Shown: one piece after another, positions 31,703 to 40,352 of the stretch
Layout: every line of letters starts with the position of its first letter
Position numbering within the stretch: the stretch's first letter is position 1
Program-made: the position numbers and the translations under genes
Source of the DNA: JBBTCX01 sp964494205
GTDB taxonomy: Bacteria > Planctomycetota > Phycisphaerae > UBA1845
Length of the DNA: 64,000 nucleotides
Assembly (NCBI GenBank): GCA_964494205.1
Contig: CAZBRD010000001.1
Coordinates: 62,001 to 126,000, forward strand
Reading direction: 5' to 3'
The notes under the pieces: generated by a model
What the model saw: only the letters and a program-made list of their open reading frames with translations
What the model was told of the DNA's origin: nothing
Database searches by the model: none

Positions 31703-32596
31703 ATGCCGCCTGACGAGCCAGATTCTACATCTCAGCTTCCGCCTGCGCCGCTGGCGTCATCCTCTGCCCCCCGGCTTTCGCTTGTTGTCAGTAATGGCGA
31801 CGCCAATCCCCCCCGTATCGAGTGCCGCCGAATCGTTACCCTGCTCGGCTCGCGAAGCCACTGCAAAGTTTGCCTGCGCCACAGCTCGGTCGCCCCCGTG
31901 CACGTCGCCCTCGTCAACGACGGCGCCAGCATATTTGCGGTCGACCTGGTGACGCGCACAGGCACATTGCTCAACAGCCTGAAAATGGAACACGAGCAGC
32001 TCAACGACGGTGACATGCTCAAAGTCGGGCCGTGGGAAATCGGCGTCGAGATCAAGCCGCCCGCGCCGGATGCATCCGCAGACGTAGCCTTCAACCTGGA
32101 ACCGGCCCCGCAGACTTTCGCGCTCGAACACGTCGCCTCGCACCGCGTGCTTCAACCCAATCGTCGCGTTTGCATTATCGGTCGACGTCATGGTTGCGAT
32201 ATCGCGATTACGGATCCGCGAGTCTCTCGCGCTCATGCCATCCTGCTGACGTATTTTGGATACCCGGCAATTTTCGATCTCATCAGCCGCAATCAGTCGT
32301 TCGTCAATGCCGAACCAATCTCGTTTCAAATGCTGAAGAATGACGACACGATCGCGATTGGCGATTCCAAGTTCCGCGTGCGCATCGTCAATTCGCCCAT
32401 CGACAAACACGCGAAGAATTCGCAAAGCCCGTTCATCATCGGCCCCGGCGATTCACCCACCGCCAGCCGCAACATCAATGAAGACACTTACCCCCCGCCC
32501 GACGCCCCGCCAGACATGATCGACATCCAAGCCACCGAAGGCTCGCAGAGATGGACGATTGTGGAGAGCTTAGAGAGGGCGACGAAGAAGAAGTAG
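31703..32596 (+). CDS. Protein with two FHA domains
   Basis: ATG 31703 follows GAGGAG by seven bases. The 297-residue cytoplasmic protein has two forkhead-associated domains. The first (about 20-115) is degenerate, with LLGSRSHCKVCL and SSVAPVHVAL. The second (about 135-230) has IIGRRHGCDIAI, DPRVSRAHAIL and NQSFVN, the phosphothreonine-binding loops. FHA domains read phosphorylated partners of Ser/Thr kinases, and a kinase gene lies about 8 kb downstream. The C-terminal 60 residues are probably disordered. It is probably a signalling adaptor. Confidence 0.85.
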   Translation: MPPDEPDSTSQLPPAPLASSSAPRLSLVVSNGDANPPRIECRRIVTLLGSRSHCKVCLRHSSVAPVHVALVNDGASIFAVDLVTRTGTLLNSLKMEHEQLNDGDMLKVGPWEIGVEIKPPAPDASADVAFNLEPAPQTFALEHVASHRVLQPNRRVCIIGRRHGCDIAITDPRVSRAHAILLTYFGYPAIFDLISRNQSFVNAEPISFQMLKNDDTIAIGDSKFRVRIVNSPIDKHAKNSQSPFIIGPGDSPTASRNINEDTYPPPDAPPDMIDIQATEGSQRWTIVESLERATKKK

Positions 32597-32725
32597 AGGC
32601 TTCGACCAACAGCTCTCTGGCTTGAATGCAGCATTGGTAACTGATAATCTGCACTCTATCACTTGCCGTTGACAAACACACGTATGGCGGCCACCACCAC
32701 TCGTGGGCCAAAACGGGGAGAGAAC

Positions 32726-35700
32726 ATGTATTTGAGAACCAACACTGTCGCCATGATTTTGGTCATTACGGGACTGACGGCAATTGGTGCTGATTCGAAG
32801 TCGCTGGCGCAAGACTGTAACGAAAATGGGATAGACGATCCTTGTGAACTAAGCTGCGGCCCTTCTGGTGAAACCTGCGACGTTCCCGGTTGTGGTACCC
32901 AACTCGACTGCAACGGAAATAATGTGCCGGATGAATGCGAGCTTCAGCTCGCGAACGGCTCACTAGATTTTGATGGGGCTAACGATTACGTTCGCGTTCC
33001 ACGTTCTTCTTCATTTGAGCCAACTCAGGAACTAACGATTGAATTCTGGATGCGCCCAGAGGGACCCGGCGGACCGTTTGGTCGAATCGTTCGGATCGCC
33101 GGTGATGATGCGCCAGGTTACGTGGTTTCTACGCAGGAGTTTGGTCAAGGACGTCTGCAGTTCCGAATTCATCAGGGCATGCTCGGCAGCGCAGTGGCCA
33201 ATGACAGTTCACCTTTTGTATCGTATCTCAACAATTGGCATCACGTTGCGGCTGTTTATTCGACAACCGGAAACACGTGTCGTCTCTACGTAGACGGTCT
33301 ACTCAAAGCATCCGTGGGCGGCGTAGGGGCCATTCAATACTCGGGCTCCGACCTTTTTCTCGGCAATTACGTTGTGGCGGATACCGAAGACTTTGACGGC
33401 AAACTTGATGAAGTCCGCATATGGCGCGTTGCGCGAACTCAGCCGCAGATTCTCTCTGCCATGTACAGGCGATTAACCGGTGCCGAGCCTGATCTGGCTG
33501 CCGTTTGGCACTTCGATGAGGGTTCGGGACAATCGATCGTCGATGAAAGCCCAAACAACAACAACGGCGTGCTTGGCCAAGATTCATCCTCCGGAGGAGA
33601 CCCTCGTGATCCGGAATGGGCGCTTGAAGGGGCCCCTCTTTTCCCAATAGATTGCAATCTGAACCAAACTCCCGACACGTGCGATGTGTCCGGCAATTTC
33701 AGTCAGGATTGCAATGCGAATCTGATCCCTGATGAGTGTGAAACCGTCGGTTCTGACTGTGATGGAGACAGTGTTAGCGACTTCTGTGAGCTCGTTGCGG
33801 GGGCACAAGACTGCAACCACAACGGCATTCCCGACGACTGCGACGTTATCTTAATTGGTGATTGCAACCAAGATCAGATTCCGGACGATTGCGAACCAGA
33901 TTGCGACAACGATGGAGTACCAGATAAATGTGTAATTGATTCATGCCCATTGTCCGATCCACAATGTGCCGATTGCAATGGCAATGGATTACCTGACGGT
34001 TGCGAGCTTGCTACATCTGATACATCAATTGCCTTTGATGGCGCAAATGATTGGATTCGCATTCCGCGTTCGCCCTCACTAGAGCCGACACAAGAGCTAA
34101 CTATTGAGTTCTGGATGAAGGCTCAAGGCGCCGGTGGCAACTTTGGGCGGATCGTGCGAATCGCCGGCGATGATGCATCTGGTTATATGGTTTCCACCCA
34201 AGAGTTTGGCCAAGGCCGATTGCAATTTCGAATTCACTTCGGCACGTTTGGAAGCGCCGTTATCAACGATAGCTCCATGTTCACTTCGTATGTAGGTGAG
34301 TGGCACCATGTTGCGTGCGTATACTCGGCGCCGGGCAATTCTATCCGTCTCTATGTAGACGGCACACTCAAGGCTTCTGGGTCGGGAGTGGGTCCGATAC
34401 GATACTCCGGATCGGATTTGTATTTCGGCAATTACACTGTTGCGAATACCGAAGGCTATAGTGGACAGCTTGATGAGATTCGTATCTGGCGGGTGGCGCG
34501 AACCCAACAACAAATCCTCGACAATAAGGACTTAAGCGTTGCCGGCGACGAGCCCGACTTGGCTGCAGTTTGGCGATTCGAAGAGGGCGCCGGCCAATCG
34601 GTTCTCGATGCAACAACCAATCATAATGACGGTGTTCTTGGTCAAGATTCGAATCCCAACGGGGACGTTCGCGATCCTGCGTGGGTATTCGACGGAGCTC
34701 CCTACGATCTTGTCGATTGCGACGGCAACTTTCTCCTCGACGCCTGCGAACTTGCGCAAAACTCCGATCTGGATTGCAATTTGAATGGTACTTTTGATGG
34801 ATGCGATATTCTCAACTGTCCCCCAAACGACGCGTCGTGCGCGGATTGCAATCAGAACGGGACTCCCGACGGCTGTGAAGTCTCCGGTGATGCTGATGGT
34901 GATGGGGTTCGCGATGCCTGCGACAATTGCCCGAACCATTTGAACCCGGGGCAGCAAGATGGTGATGGAGATGGCACGGGTGATGCGTGCGATCTCTGCC
35001 CATCCGATCCATTAAAGGCAGCTGCGGGCATCTGCGGCTGCGGAGTTCCCGAAGACATCGGCGACGAAGACGGCGACGGCTGCGTCAACTGCAACGATTC
35101 TTGCCCGGCCGACCCGATCAAGTGCTTCCCGGGTATCTGCGGTTGCGGCGTAGCGGATACGGACACTGACGGAGATAGCGCGCCGGATTGCCTTGATGAA
35201 TGTGATAACGATCCCAACAAGACTCAAGTAGGCATCTGCGGCTGCGACGTGCCCGACATCGATATCGACGGCGACGGCACGCCCGACTGCCTCGACGATT
35301 GCCCCAGTGATCCGAATAAGATCGCTCCCGGCCAATGTGGCTGTGGTCAAGTTGATGGCGGGTCATGCCCTTGCGGCGATTGCTGTCCGAATGATCCCAC
35401 CAAAATGACACCGGGAATCTGCGGTTGCGGCGTTCCGGATACCGATACCGACATGGACGGCGCGGTTGATTGTGTCGAAGACTGCGACACGGATCCGAAC
35501 AAGATCGCGCCCGGCCTGTGCGGTTGCGGAGTGTCAGACGCTGACACCGATGCCGACACGGTTCCCGATTGCAACGACGTCTGCCCCGGCGACGATGACA
35601 CCGTCGATACGGACGGCGACGGCCAGCCCGACTGCGCGAGTTCTGGCGCACCGATTCCCACGACCACCACATGGGGCCTCATCGTGTTGACGTTGCTGTT

Positions 35701-35758
35701 GATGTGCAGCGGAAGCGTTTGGCGGCAAATCGCGCGGTCAAGCCAAAGCGCCACCTGA
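32726..35758 (+). CDS. Secreted two-LamG, Cys-rich calcium-repeat protein with IPTL-CTERM-like tail (B)
   Basis: ATG 32726 after GGGGAG gives 1010 residues with a signal peptide (MILVITGLTAIGADS). Two LamG/concanavalin-like domains of about 230 residues (beginning LDFDGANDYVRVPRS and IAFDGANDWIRIPRS) are internal duplicates, each ending in the dehiscing motif WHFDEGSGQS or WRFEEGAGQS. Short CNGNxxPDxCE-type calcium repeats separate them. The C-terminal third contains about six CGCG repeats of the type seen at 20644, then PIPTTTTWGLIVLTLLLM and a basic tail. It is probably a surface-anchored glycan- or matrix-binding protein. No enzymatic motif is visible. Confidence 0.88.
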   Translation: MYLRTNTVAMILVITGLTAIGADSKSLAQDCNENGIDDPCELSCGPSGETCDVPGCGTQLDCNGNNVPDECELQLANGSLDFDGANDYVRVPRSSSFEPTQELTIEFWMRPEGPGGPFGRIVRIAGDDAPGYVVSTQEFGQGRLQFRIHQGMLGSAVANDSSPFVSYLNNWHHVAAVYSTTGNTCRLYVDGLLKASVGGVGAIQYSGSDLFLGNYVVADTEDFDGKLDEVRIWRVARTQPQILSAMYRRLTGAEPDLAAVWHFDEGSGQSIVDESPNNNNGVLGQDSSSGGDPRDPEWALEGAPLFPIDCNLNQTPDTCDVSGNFSQDCNANLIPDECETVGSDCDGDSVSDFCELVAGAQDCNHNGIPDDCDVILIGDCNQDQIPDDCEPDCDNDGVPDKCVIDSCPLSDPQCADCNGNGLPDGCELATSDTSIAFDGANDWIRIPRSPSLEPTQELTIEFWMKAQGAGGNFGRIVRIAGDDASGYMVSTQEFGQGRLQFRIHFGTFGSAVINDSSMFTSYVGEWHHVACVYSAPGNSIRLYVDGTLKASGSGVGPIRYSGSDLYFGNYTVANTEGYSGQLDEIRIWRVARTQQQILDNKDLSVAGDEPDLAAVWRFEEGAGQSVLDATTNHNDGVLGQDSNPNGDVRDPAWVFDGAPYDLVDCDGNFLLDACELAQNSDLDCNLNGTFDGCDILNCPPNDASCADCNQNGTPDGCEVSGDADGDGVRDACDNCPNHLNPGQQDGDGDGTGDACDLCPSDPLKAAAGICGCGVPEDIGDEDGDGCVNCNDSCPADPIKCFPGICGCGVADTDTDGDSAPDCLDECDNDPNKTQVGICGCDVPDIDIDGDGTPDCLDDCPSDPNKIAPGQCGCGQVDGGSCPCGDCCPNDPTKMTPGICGCGVPDTDTDMDGAVDCVEDCDTDPNKIAPGLCGCGVSDADTDADTVPDCNDVCPGDDDTVDTDGDGQPDCASSGAPIPTTTTWGLIVLTLLLMCSGSVWRQIARSSQSAT

Positions 35759-36112
35759 CCTCTTTACCAAACTGCCGGTTGCGAGAGAACCAAGGGTTCT
35801 TTTCTCGCCACTTAGCTTACGTAATCGAATTCCCAAAGTAGCGACAAGCCGCAAGCGCCATCGACGCGCTATCGATTGACCATTTCAAAGCATGACCTAG
35901 CCCAACAATTAGACACGGCCACGTTCGGGTTCCCATGGGGCGGGAAGCTCTTCAGCCATAGCCACCCGCCAGCGCTGTCGCGGTCAAAAAAATTTGAAAT
36001 TTCGGAACGAAGGGTCAGCCACGCGAGACACTTGGGACGTACTATACTTGTCCCAAGGCGCAGTTTCTTTGAAAAATCACGCGGCATTCGTCCGCAACAA
36101 AGGAGAACGCTC
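35759..36112. other. Intergenic region with a candidate operator
   Basis: This 354-base region separates two Cys-rich repeat genes. A possible regulatory inverted repeat lies at 36031-36057 (listed separately). AGGAGA at about 36101 serves the next gene. Nothing else was recognised. Confidence 0.45.
36031..36057. promoter_or_regulatory. Inverted repeat enclosing a TATACT box
   Basis: CTTGGGAC (36031-36038) and GTCCCAAG (36050-36057) are perfect complementary arms around an 11-base centre containing TATACT (36043-36048). If TATACT is the -10 box, a dimeric regulator could bind over it. The start codon of the next gene lies 56 bases downstream. No matching -35 was recognised. Confidence 0.4.
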
Positions 36113-37774
36113 ATGAACAATGCGCGCCCGCATCCGGTCTGTTTTGGTAGACATATATTTGTTTGGGCGGTCTTGATGACTGCGGCTTCCGGATTCGTGC
36201 ACGCCGGCGCTCGCATTGACTTGCGACCAACGCCGGCTTCGCCGTTGCTGCCGAACTCGCAGACCGTGGTTCATGTGTACATCGTCGACACGGGCAACCC
36301 TCAGGGCGACATTCTCTTTCGAGGCATCTTTTGGGATTTTTCCGATTCAAACGGAACGCTCAACTTTCCCACCGACGAGTTTGATTTCGACCTTGCTGGC
36401 TCGGAAGACTACGCGGTATTCCCAGAGCTTCCCCAGGCGAGCATCGTTTGGTCAAAACCTATTCCGCCTCCCGCCCATTCAATGTACGTGCTTCCCAATA
36501 ATGGTGAGGTCTACATCGGTTCCGTCTTGGTCAATGTTGGGGCGCTCGGCGGGACGCTCACCCTGATGAACGCCGACCACCCCGATCCCAACTTTGGCGC
36601 TCGCGTCGACTTTGGCTTCGGTGGGGCTGGCGATCCGATCACGACGTGGCGTGCGTTCACCGGTGAACTCACCGGTGGCACTTTGGCACTCAGTATTGGT
36701 TCAGCGGAGGGAGCTTGTTGTCTGGAGACCGGCTCGTGTTTATTCACCACGGCCGACATTTGTACCTCGCTGGACGGAACGCCTGCGGGCCCGGGCACCA
36801 ATTGTGAGGGTGACGTCGACATTGATGGTCTCGATGGGACGTGTGGCGACAATTGCCCAATAGATCACCAAAAAACCACGCCTGGGTTCTGCGGTTGCGG
36901 GTTACCGGAAACTGACACGGATGGCGACGGTACGCCCAATTGCGTCGACGGCTGCCCGAGCGACCCCAGCAAGACCAGTCCTGGTGCATGCGGCTGTGGA
37001 AATCCGAACACTGACAGTGACGGCGACGGGACGCCCAATTGCATGGACGGCTGCCCCAATGATCCCACTAAGGTTGCTCCCGGCCAATGTGGCTGCGGCC
37101 AAACTGATAGCGGGCCATGCCCCTGCGGCGATTGCTGCCCGAATGATCCTGCCAAGACGATGCCGGGAATATGCGGCTGCGGCATGCCCGATATCGACAG
37201 CGATTTGGACGGCGTCATCAATTGCAACGACCTCTGCCCGGACGATCCCGACAAAACCGTTCGCGGCGCATGCGGTTGCGGAGTGGCCGATACCGACAGT
37301 GATGAGGACGGCATTCCTGATTGCCATGACGGTTGCCCCGATGATCCCGAGAAGATCGCGCCGGGCGCGTGCGGTTGCGGTGAAGCGGATGTCGACAGTG
37401 ATTCGGACGGCATTCTTGATTGCAATGACGATTGCCCGAGCGATCCCGACAAGACCGAGCCCGGTCTCTGCGGCTGCGGCATGCCCGACATTGACACCAA
37501 CGGCGACGGCGTCGGCGACGAGTGTGAAGGAGTCGCGTCGGGAGGCGATATGAACGACAACGGCGATGATTCGTCCGGTCCCGATGAAGAAACTCCATCG
37601 AACGAGAATGAATCCAGCGACACACCGGAAGACCCCCCAGCCCAGGATGTAGATGATCCACAGACCGAGGTGCAGCAATCCCAAGGTGGCGGTATTTGTG
37701 GCGGGTCGGGAATGGGAATGGTGCTTTTCCTGGGTATCTCCTTGTCTTGCGTAGCGTTTCGTCGAAACAGGTGA
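36113..37774 (+). CDS. Secreted Cys-rich calcium-repeat protein with a different C-terminal anchor (C)
   Basis: ATG 36113 follows AAGGAGA. The 553-residue product has a signal peptide (IFVWAVLMTAASGFVHAG) and a cohesin-like or beta-sandwich N-domain (about 35-195). A single GACC module (EGACCLETGSC) precedes about seven CGCG/DxDxDGD repeats. An acidic Glu/Asp/Ser spacer follows, then GGGICGGSGMGMVLFLGISLSCVAFRRNR-type hydrophobic tail with Arg end. The tail lacks the IPTTTTWGL motif of proteins A and B and carries Cys residues instead. Both are consistent with exported, surface-attached proteins, but the sorting route probably differs. Confidence 0.85.
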   Translation: MNNARPHPVCFGRHIFVWAVLMTAASGFVHAGARIDLRPTPASPLLPNSQTVVHVYIVDTGNPQGDILFRGIFWDFSDSNGTLNFPTDEFDFDLAGSEDYAVFPELPQASIVWSKPIPPPAHSMYVLPNNGEVYIGSVLVNVGALGGTLTLMNADHPDPNFGARVDFGFGGAGDPITTWRAFTGELTGGTLALSIGSAEGACCLETGSCLFTTADICTSLDGTPAGPGTNCEGDVDIDGLDGTCGDNCPIDHQKTTPGFCGCGLPETDTDGDGTPNCVDGCPSDPSKTSPGACGCGNPNTDSDGDGTPNCMDGCPNDPTKVAPGQCGCGQTDSGPCPCGDCCPNDPAKTMPGICGCGMPDIDSDLDGVINCNDLCPDDPDKTVRGACGCGVADTDSDEDGIPDCHDGCPDDPEKIAPGACGCGEADVDSDSDGILDCNDDCPSDPDKTEPGLCGCGMPDIDTNGDGVGDECEGVASGGDMNDNGDDSSGPDEETPSNENESSDTPEDPPAQDVDDPQTEVQQSQGGGICGGSGMGMVLFLGISLSCVAFRRNR

Positions 37775-38026
37775 AGTGTGCCAATCCCCGCAACTACACG
37801 GTGGGGAATGTTGAACCTTGCGATGTAGTTGCTGATAATGGCGCGATTGCTCTTTGGGGAGCCATGGCGCGGGCAGGCAATAAGTAGTTAATTGCCGCTC
37901 GCCCTTTGGGAGATTGGCCAAGGACGCAGTGTCCATGGCATCCTGCCCCGAACAAGCATGCACCAGGGACGATGATTGATTCCAATGAAGAATGGAATCT
38001 CTGCGTCGTGTTTCGAGCGCCTCATA

Positions 38027-38314
38027 ATGACCGACTACACCCGCCATCAAAAGAAAATCATCGAGCGGTATTACGACAACCGCGACGAGATCATGCTGGC
38101 CAAGCTGCAGGAGATCGTGACGGAGCTGTATTTGGCGACGACGGAGAAAAAGCAGGAGCAGCTTTGGTCGCGGGTGGAGAAGGCCATGGGGCAGCTCAAA
38201 GTGCCCAAGTCGATCGCTGAGCACATTCTCGCGCAACGCAAACCGGAGATTCTGGCGCTGAACATCAAGACGTGGTTGACCGATGCCAAAAAAGGGCGTG
38301 GGTCCGGTAAGTAA
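38027..38314 (+). CDS. Conserved small protein, 95 residues
   Basis: ATG 38027 starts MTDYTRHQKKIIERYYDNRD, well matched to a small family often found in planctomycete genomes by general recollection. The protein is helical and charged, without signal or membrane segments (IMLAKLQEIVTELYLATTEKKQ, LNIKTWLTDAKKG). The function is unknown. A longer frame upstream starts at 37976, but the conserved-looking region begins at this ATG. It stands alone. Confidence 0.7.
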   Translation: MTDYTRHQKKIIERYYDNRDEIMLAKLQEIVTELYLATTEKKQEQLWSRVEKAMGQLKVPKSIAEHILAQRKPEILALNIKTWLTDAKKGRGSGK

Positions 38315-38629
38315 AGATCGACCTTCTCTGGGGTTTTGCCTCGTTCGCCGCGCGACGCCACCACCCTGAGCGAGCACGCGGGCCGCTTGCCGGGTTAAAA
38401 TTCGAGTAGTACGTGCAGAAACAGGCTTTCCTTTGCTTGCGCAAAGGGCTCGGATGATGGCGTCGCGCCGGGCATCCCTCCACAAATCACAAATAATCCA
38501 ACTTCAGTCGCGAATTAACTTTTGAAGCGATCGGGCGGGGCCTGCTGGGCTATCTGAGCCCGGATTGTTGGGAAACCGCAACGCTTTCCGTATTATCGAC
38601 TTATAGCCAGACATTCGGAGAAACGGCGT
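38315..38629. other. Intergenic region with long inverted repeat
   Basis: This 315-base region contains the inverted repeat listed at 38349-38468. ATTATCGACTTATAGCC (about 38592-38608) could hold a -10 element for the FHA gene. No gene is recognised. Confidence 0.4.
38349..38468. repeat. Long-armed inverted repeat with internal hairpin
   Basis: GCGCGACGCCA (38349-38359) is the exact reverse complement of TGGCGTCGCGC (38458-38468). Between them lies a smaller hairpin CCTTTGC-TTGC-GCAAAGG (about 38430-38447). The layout of outer arms around inner hairpins recalls the cloverleaf elements elsewhere in the window. A structured RNA is another possibility. Confidence 0.5.
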
Positions 38630-40222
38630 ATGTTCAGTCAGCTCGTATTCGTGAGGCTCCGCGCGGCGGAGAAGGCCCTGCGAGACGGGCGACTGGACGA
38701 GGCGTTCCGATTGGCGTCAGCCACGGACTTGAAAGACCATCGTCGGGCCATCGATGTCCGTTCGTCGCTGGCTGAGAAGTTCCTTGCCCGCGCCAGAGAA
38801 CATTTCCGGGCAGACCGATTCCGCGAAGCGATGACTGACTTGGAGAGAGCAGAAGCCGGCCATTCTTTGATGGCCCAGGTGGCCGAGCTGCGCGACCACG
38901 TGCAAACGGTGATGAACGCAATGCACGGCAGTGAGAAGTCTCAGCGTGCCAAATTGGATGAAGCCAAGCGGCGCATCGAGAGCGGTTCGCTCGCGGCTGG
39001 GCAGAAAATCCTTGAAGCCGTCGCGGTCAACAATCGTGCAGCCGAAGGCCTTCGTCACGAGATCGTCAATCGCGCGAGCGAAGTAAAAGAGATCGTTGCG
39101 CAAGTCGAGCGTCTATTGAAGGATCGACAATATCCAACTGCGGCGTCTAGATTGCTGCGTGCGAAAACAATGGACGCGCACTTCGACAATGTGTTGCAAC
39201 TTGAGCACGCGCTTTGTGCCGCCGTTTTCGAAAGCGTTCGTGGCCTCATTGCATCGGGCCGGCTCGCGCGAGCATCCGACGAGCTTCGCTGCTTGAGTGA
39301 TCTGGGACGAGACCTTCCCGCCAAGCGGGAATTGGATGATGTTCTGGAATTGGCACGCAAGGCAAGTCTCGCACTCGCAGCCAACGAATTCGATGACGCT
39401 CGAAAGAGCGTCTTAAGCATGCAACGCCTCATGCCGCACGCGAAGTGGCTTGCGGTTGCGGCTGAGCAGTTGCGACAGGTCGACGAGAACTACACCGCTC
39501 TCCAAACCGGTCCATTGGGCGAGCGCGTCGGTGGGGCAAATGGACAAAACGCCAAGCCGGCTCGTGCGCCTTCGCTGGAAGACACGGTGATCGCACCGAA
39601 TCGTAGTGCGACTGATTCGAATATCCCCAACAAGCTTCTGTTGCTTGTCGATGGCGGCGGCAGCTACCTCATTCTTCGCGGTTCGTCAGCCTCAATCGGG
39701 CGATTGGCGTCCGAGCGACCGGCGGACGTTGCCCTCGTTAGCGACTTGTCGGATCGTCACGCTAGTATCGCACGAGTGGAAGAAGACTATTTCCTGTTCA
39801 GCGAGAAGGACATCGAGGTCGGCGGGCGCAAGACGCAGCGACACCTGCTTCGCGACGGCGACCGAATTACGTTGGGACGACGCGCAAAACTGACTTTCCA
39901 GGTCCCCACGCGGCAAAGCAGCACGGCTGTACTCGATCTGAGCGAAACGAGTAAAATGCCGCATGACGTACGTCGCGTGGTGCTGATGCATCGGACAGCC
40001 ATGATCGGTCACGGTTCGACAGCCCATATCCGTTGCCGCCACGCCGGTACGACGCTGGTGATGTTCGAACGAAACGGTGAACTGTGGGTGCGACCGAAGG
40101 GCGATGGGCATGTGAGCATGGAAGCCAAGCCGCTTCGCCTGGGTGAGCCCATGGAGATGGCGGGAGTAAGTCTGGTTTTGTCGCCCTGGCAAATACGAGC
40201 GACCGGCAACACGAATACGTAG
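38630..40222 (+). CDS. Helical-repeat protein with C-terminal FHA domain
   Basis: The 530-residue cytoplasmic protein has an N-terminal helical region (about 1-300) rich in Ala, Arg and Leu with repeated stretches (RAAEKALRDGRLDEAFRLA, AGQKILEAVAVNN). This resembles degenerate TPR-like solenoids. A linker leads to an FHA domain (about 340-430) with ILRGSSASIGRLASERPADVAL-type repeat and DRHASIARVEEDYFLFSE. A second FHA-like segment may follow (MIGHGSTAHIRCRH). The gene lies directly upstream of a Ser/Thr kinase gene, separated by a terminator and repeat, so they probably act in one phosphosignalling pathway though transcribed separately. Confidence 0.82.
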   Translation: MFSQLVFVRLRAAEKALRDGRLDEAFRLASATDLKDHRRAIDVRSSLAEKFLARAREHFRADRFREAMTDLERAEAGHSLMAQVAELRDHVQTVMNAMHGSEKSQRAKLDEAKRRIESGSLAAGQKILEAVAVNNRAAEGLRHEIVNRASEVKEIVAQVERLLKDRQYPTAASRLLRAKTMDAHFDNVLQLEHALCAAVFESVRGLIASGRLARASDELRCLSDLGRDLPAKRELDDVLELARKASLALAANEFDDARKSVLSMQRLMPHAKWLAVAAEQLRQVDENYTALQTGPLGERVGGANGQNAKPARAPSLEDTVIAPNRSATDSNIPNKLLLLVDGGGSYLILRGSSASIGRLASERPADVALVSDLSDRHASIARVEEDYFLFSEKDIEVGGRKTQRHLLRDGDRITLGRRAKLTFQVPTRQSSTAVLDLSETSKMPHDVRRVVLMHRTAMIGHGSTAHIRCRHAGTTLVMFERNGELWVRPKGDGHVSMEAKPLRLGEPMEMAGVSLVLSPWQIRATGNTNT

Positions 40223-40231
40223 AGCAGCAAT

Positions 40232-40335
40232 GTAGGGTGGGTGCTGTGCACCCACTTTTTTCGGCGAACAGAGGCGGATCAACACTTATAGTCAAATGCC
40301 CCAGTAAGAAGGTGGGTTCAAAGAACCCACCCTAC
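40232..40335. repeat. Cloverleaf-like element with outer arms and two hairpins
   Basis: GTAGGGTGGGT (40232-40242) and ACCCACCCTAC (40325-40335) are perfect 11-base outer arms. Inside are GTGGGTGC-TGT-GCACCCAC (40237-40255) and GTGGGTTC-AAA-GAACCCAC (40312-40330). The left hairpin also acts as a terminator. The sequence is of the 'GTAGGGTGGG' type found dispersed in many genomes. Confidence 0.75.
40237..40261 (+). terminator. Rho-independent terminator after the FHA gene
   Basis: GTGGGTGC-TGT-GCACCCAC is an 8-bp stem directly followed by six T residues, 15 bases after the FHA gene stop. It is embedded in the cloverleaf element. Confidence 0.8.
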
Positions 40336-40352
40336 GGGTGTGGACGAAGAAA

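Noticed and set aside
31243..31713. Open frame of 156 codons in the long intergenic region
   Set aside because: It has no ribosome-binding site, Arg/Ser-rich chance composition, and runs through the structured GC-rich element and into the FHA gene start.
36902..38485. Open frame of 527 codons on the minus strand opposite the Cys-rich repeat gene C
   Set aside because: It is the mirror of the GC-rich repeated DxDxDGD coding pattern. The translation is repetitive, has no recognisable domain, and the plus-strand gene has a signal peptide, a ribosome-binding site and clear repeats.
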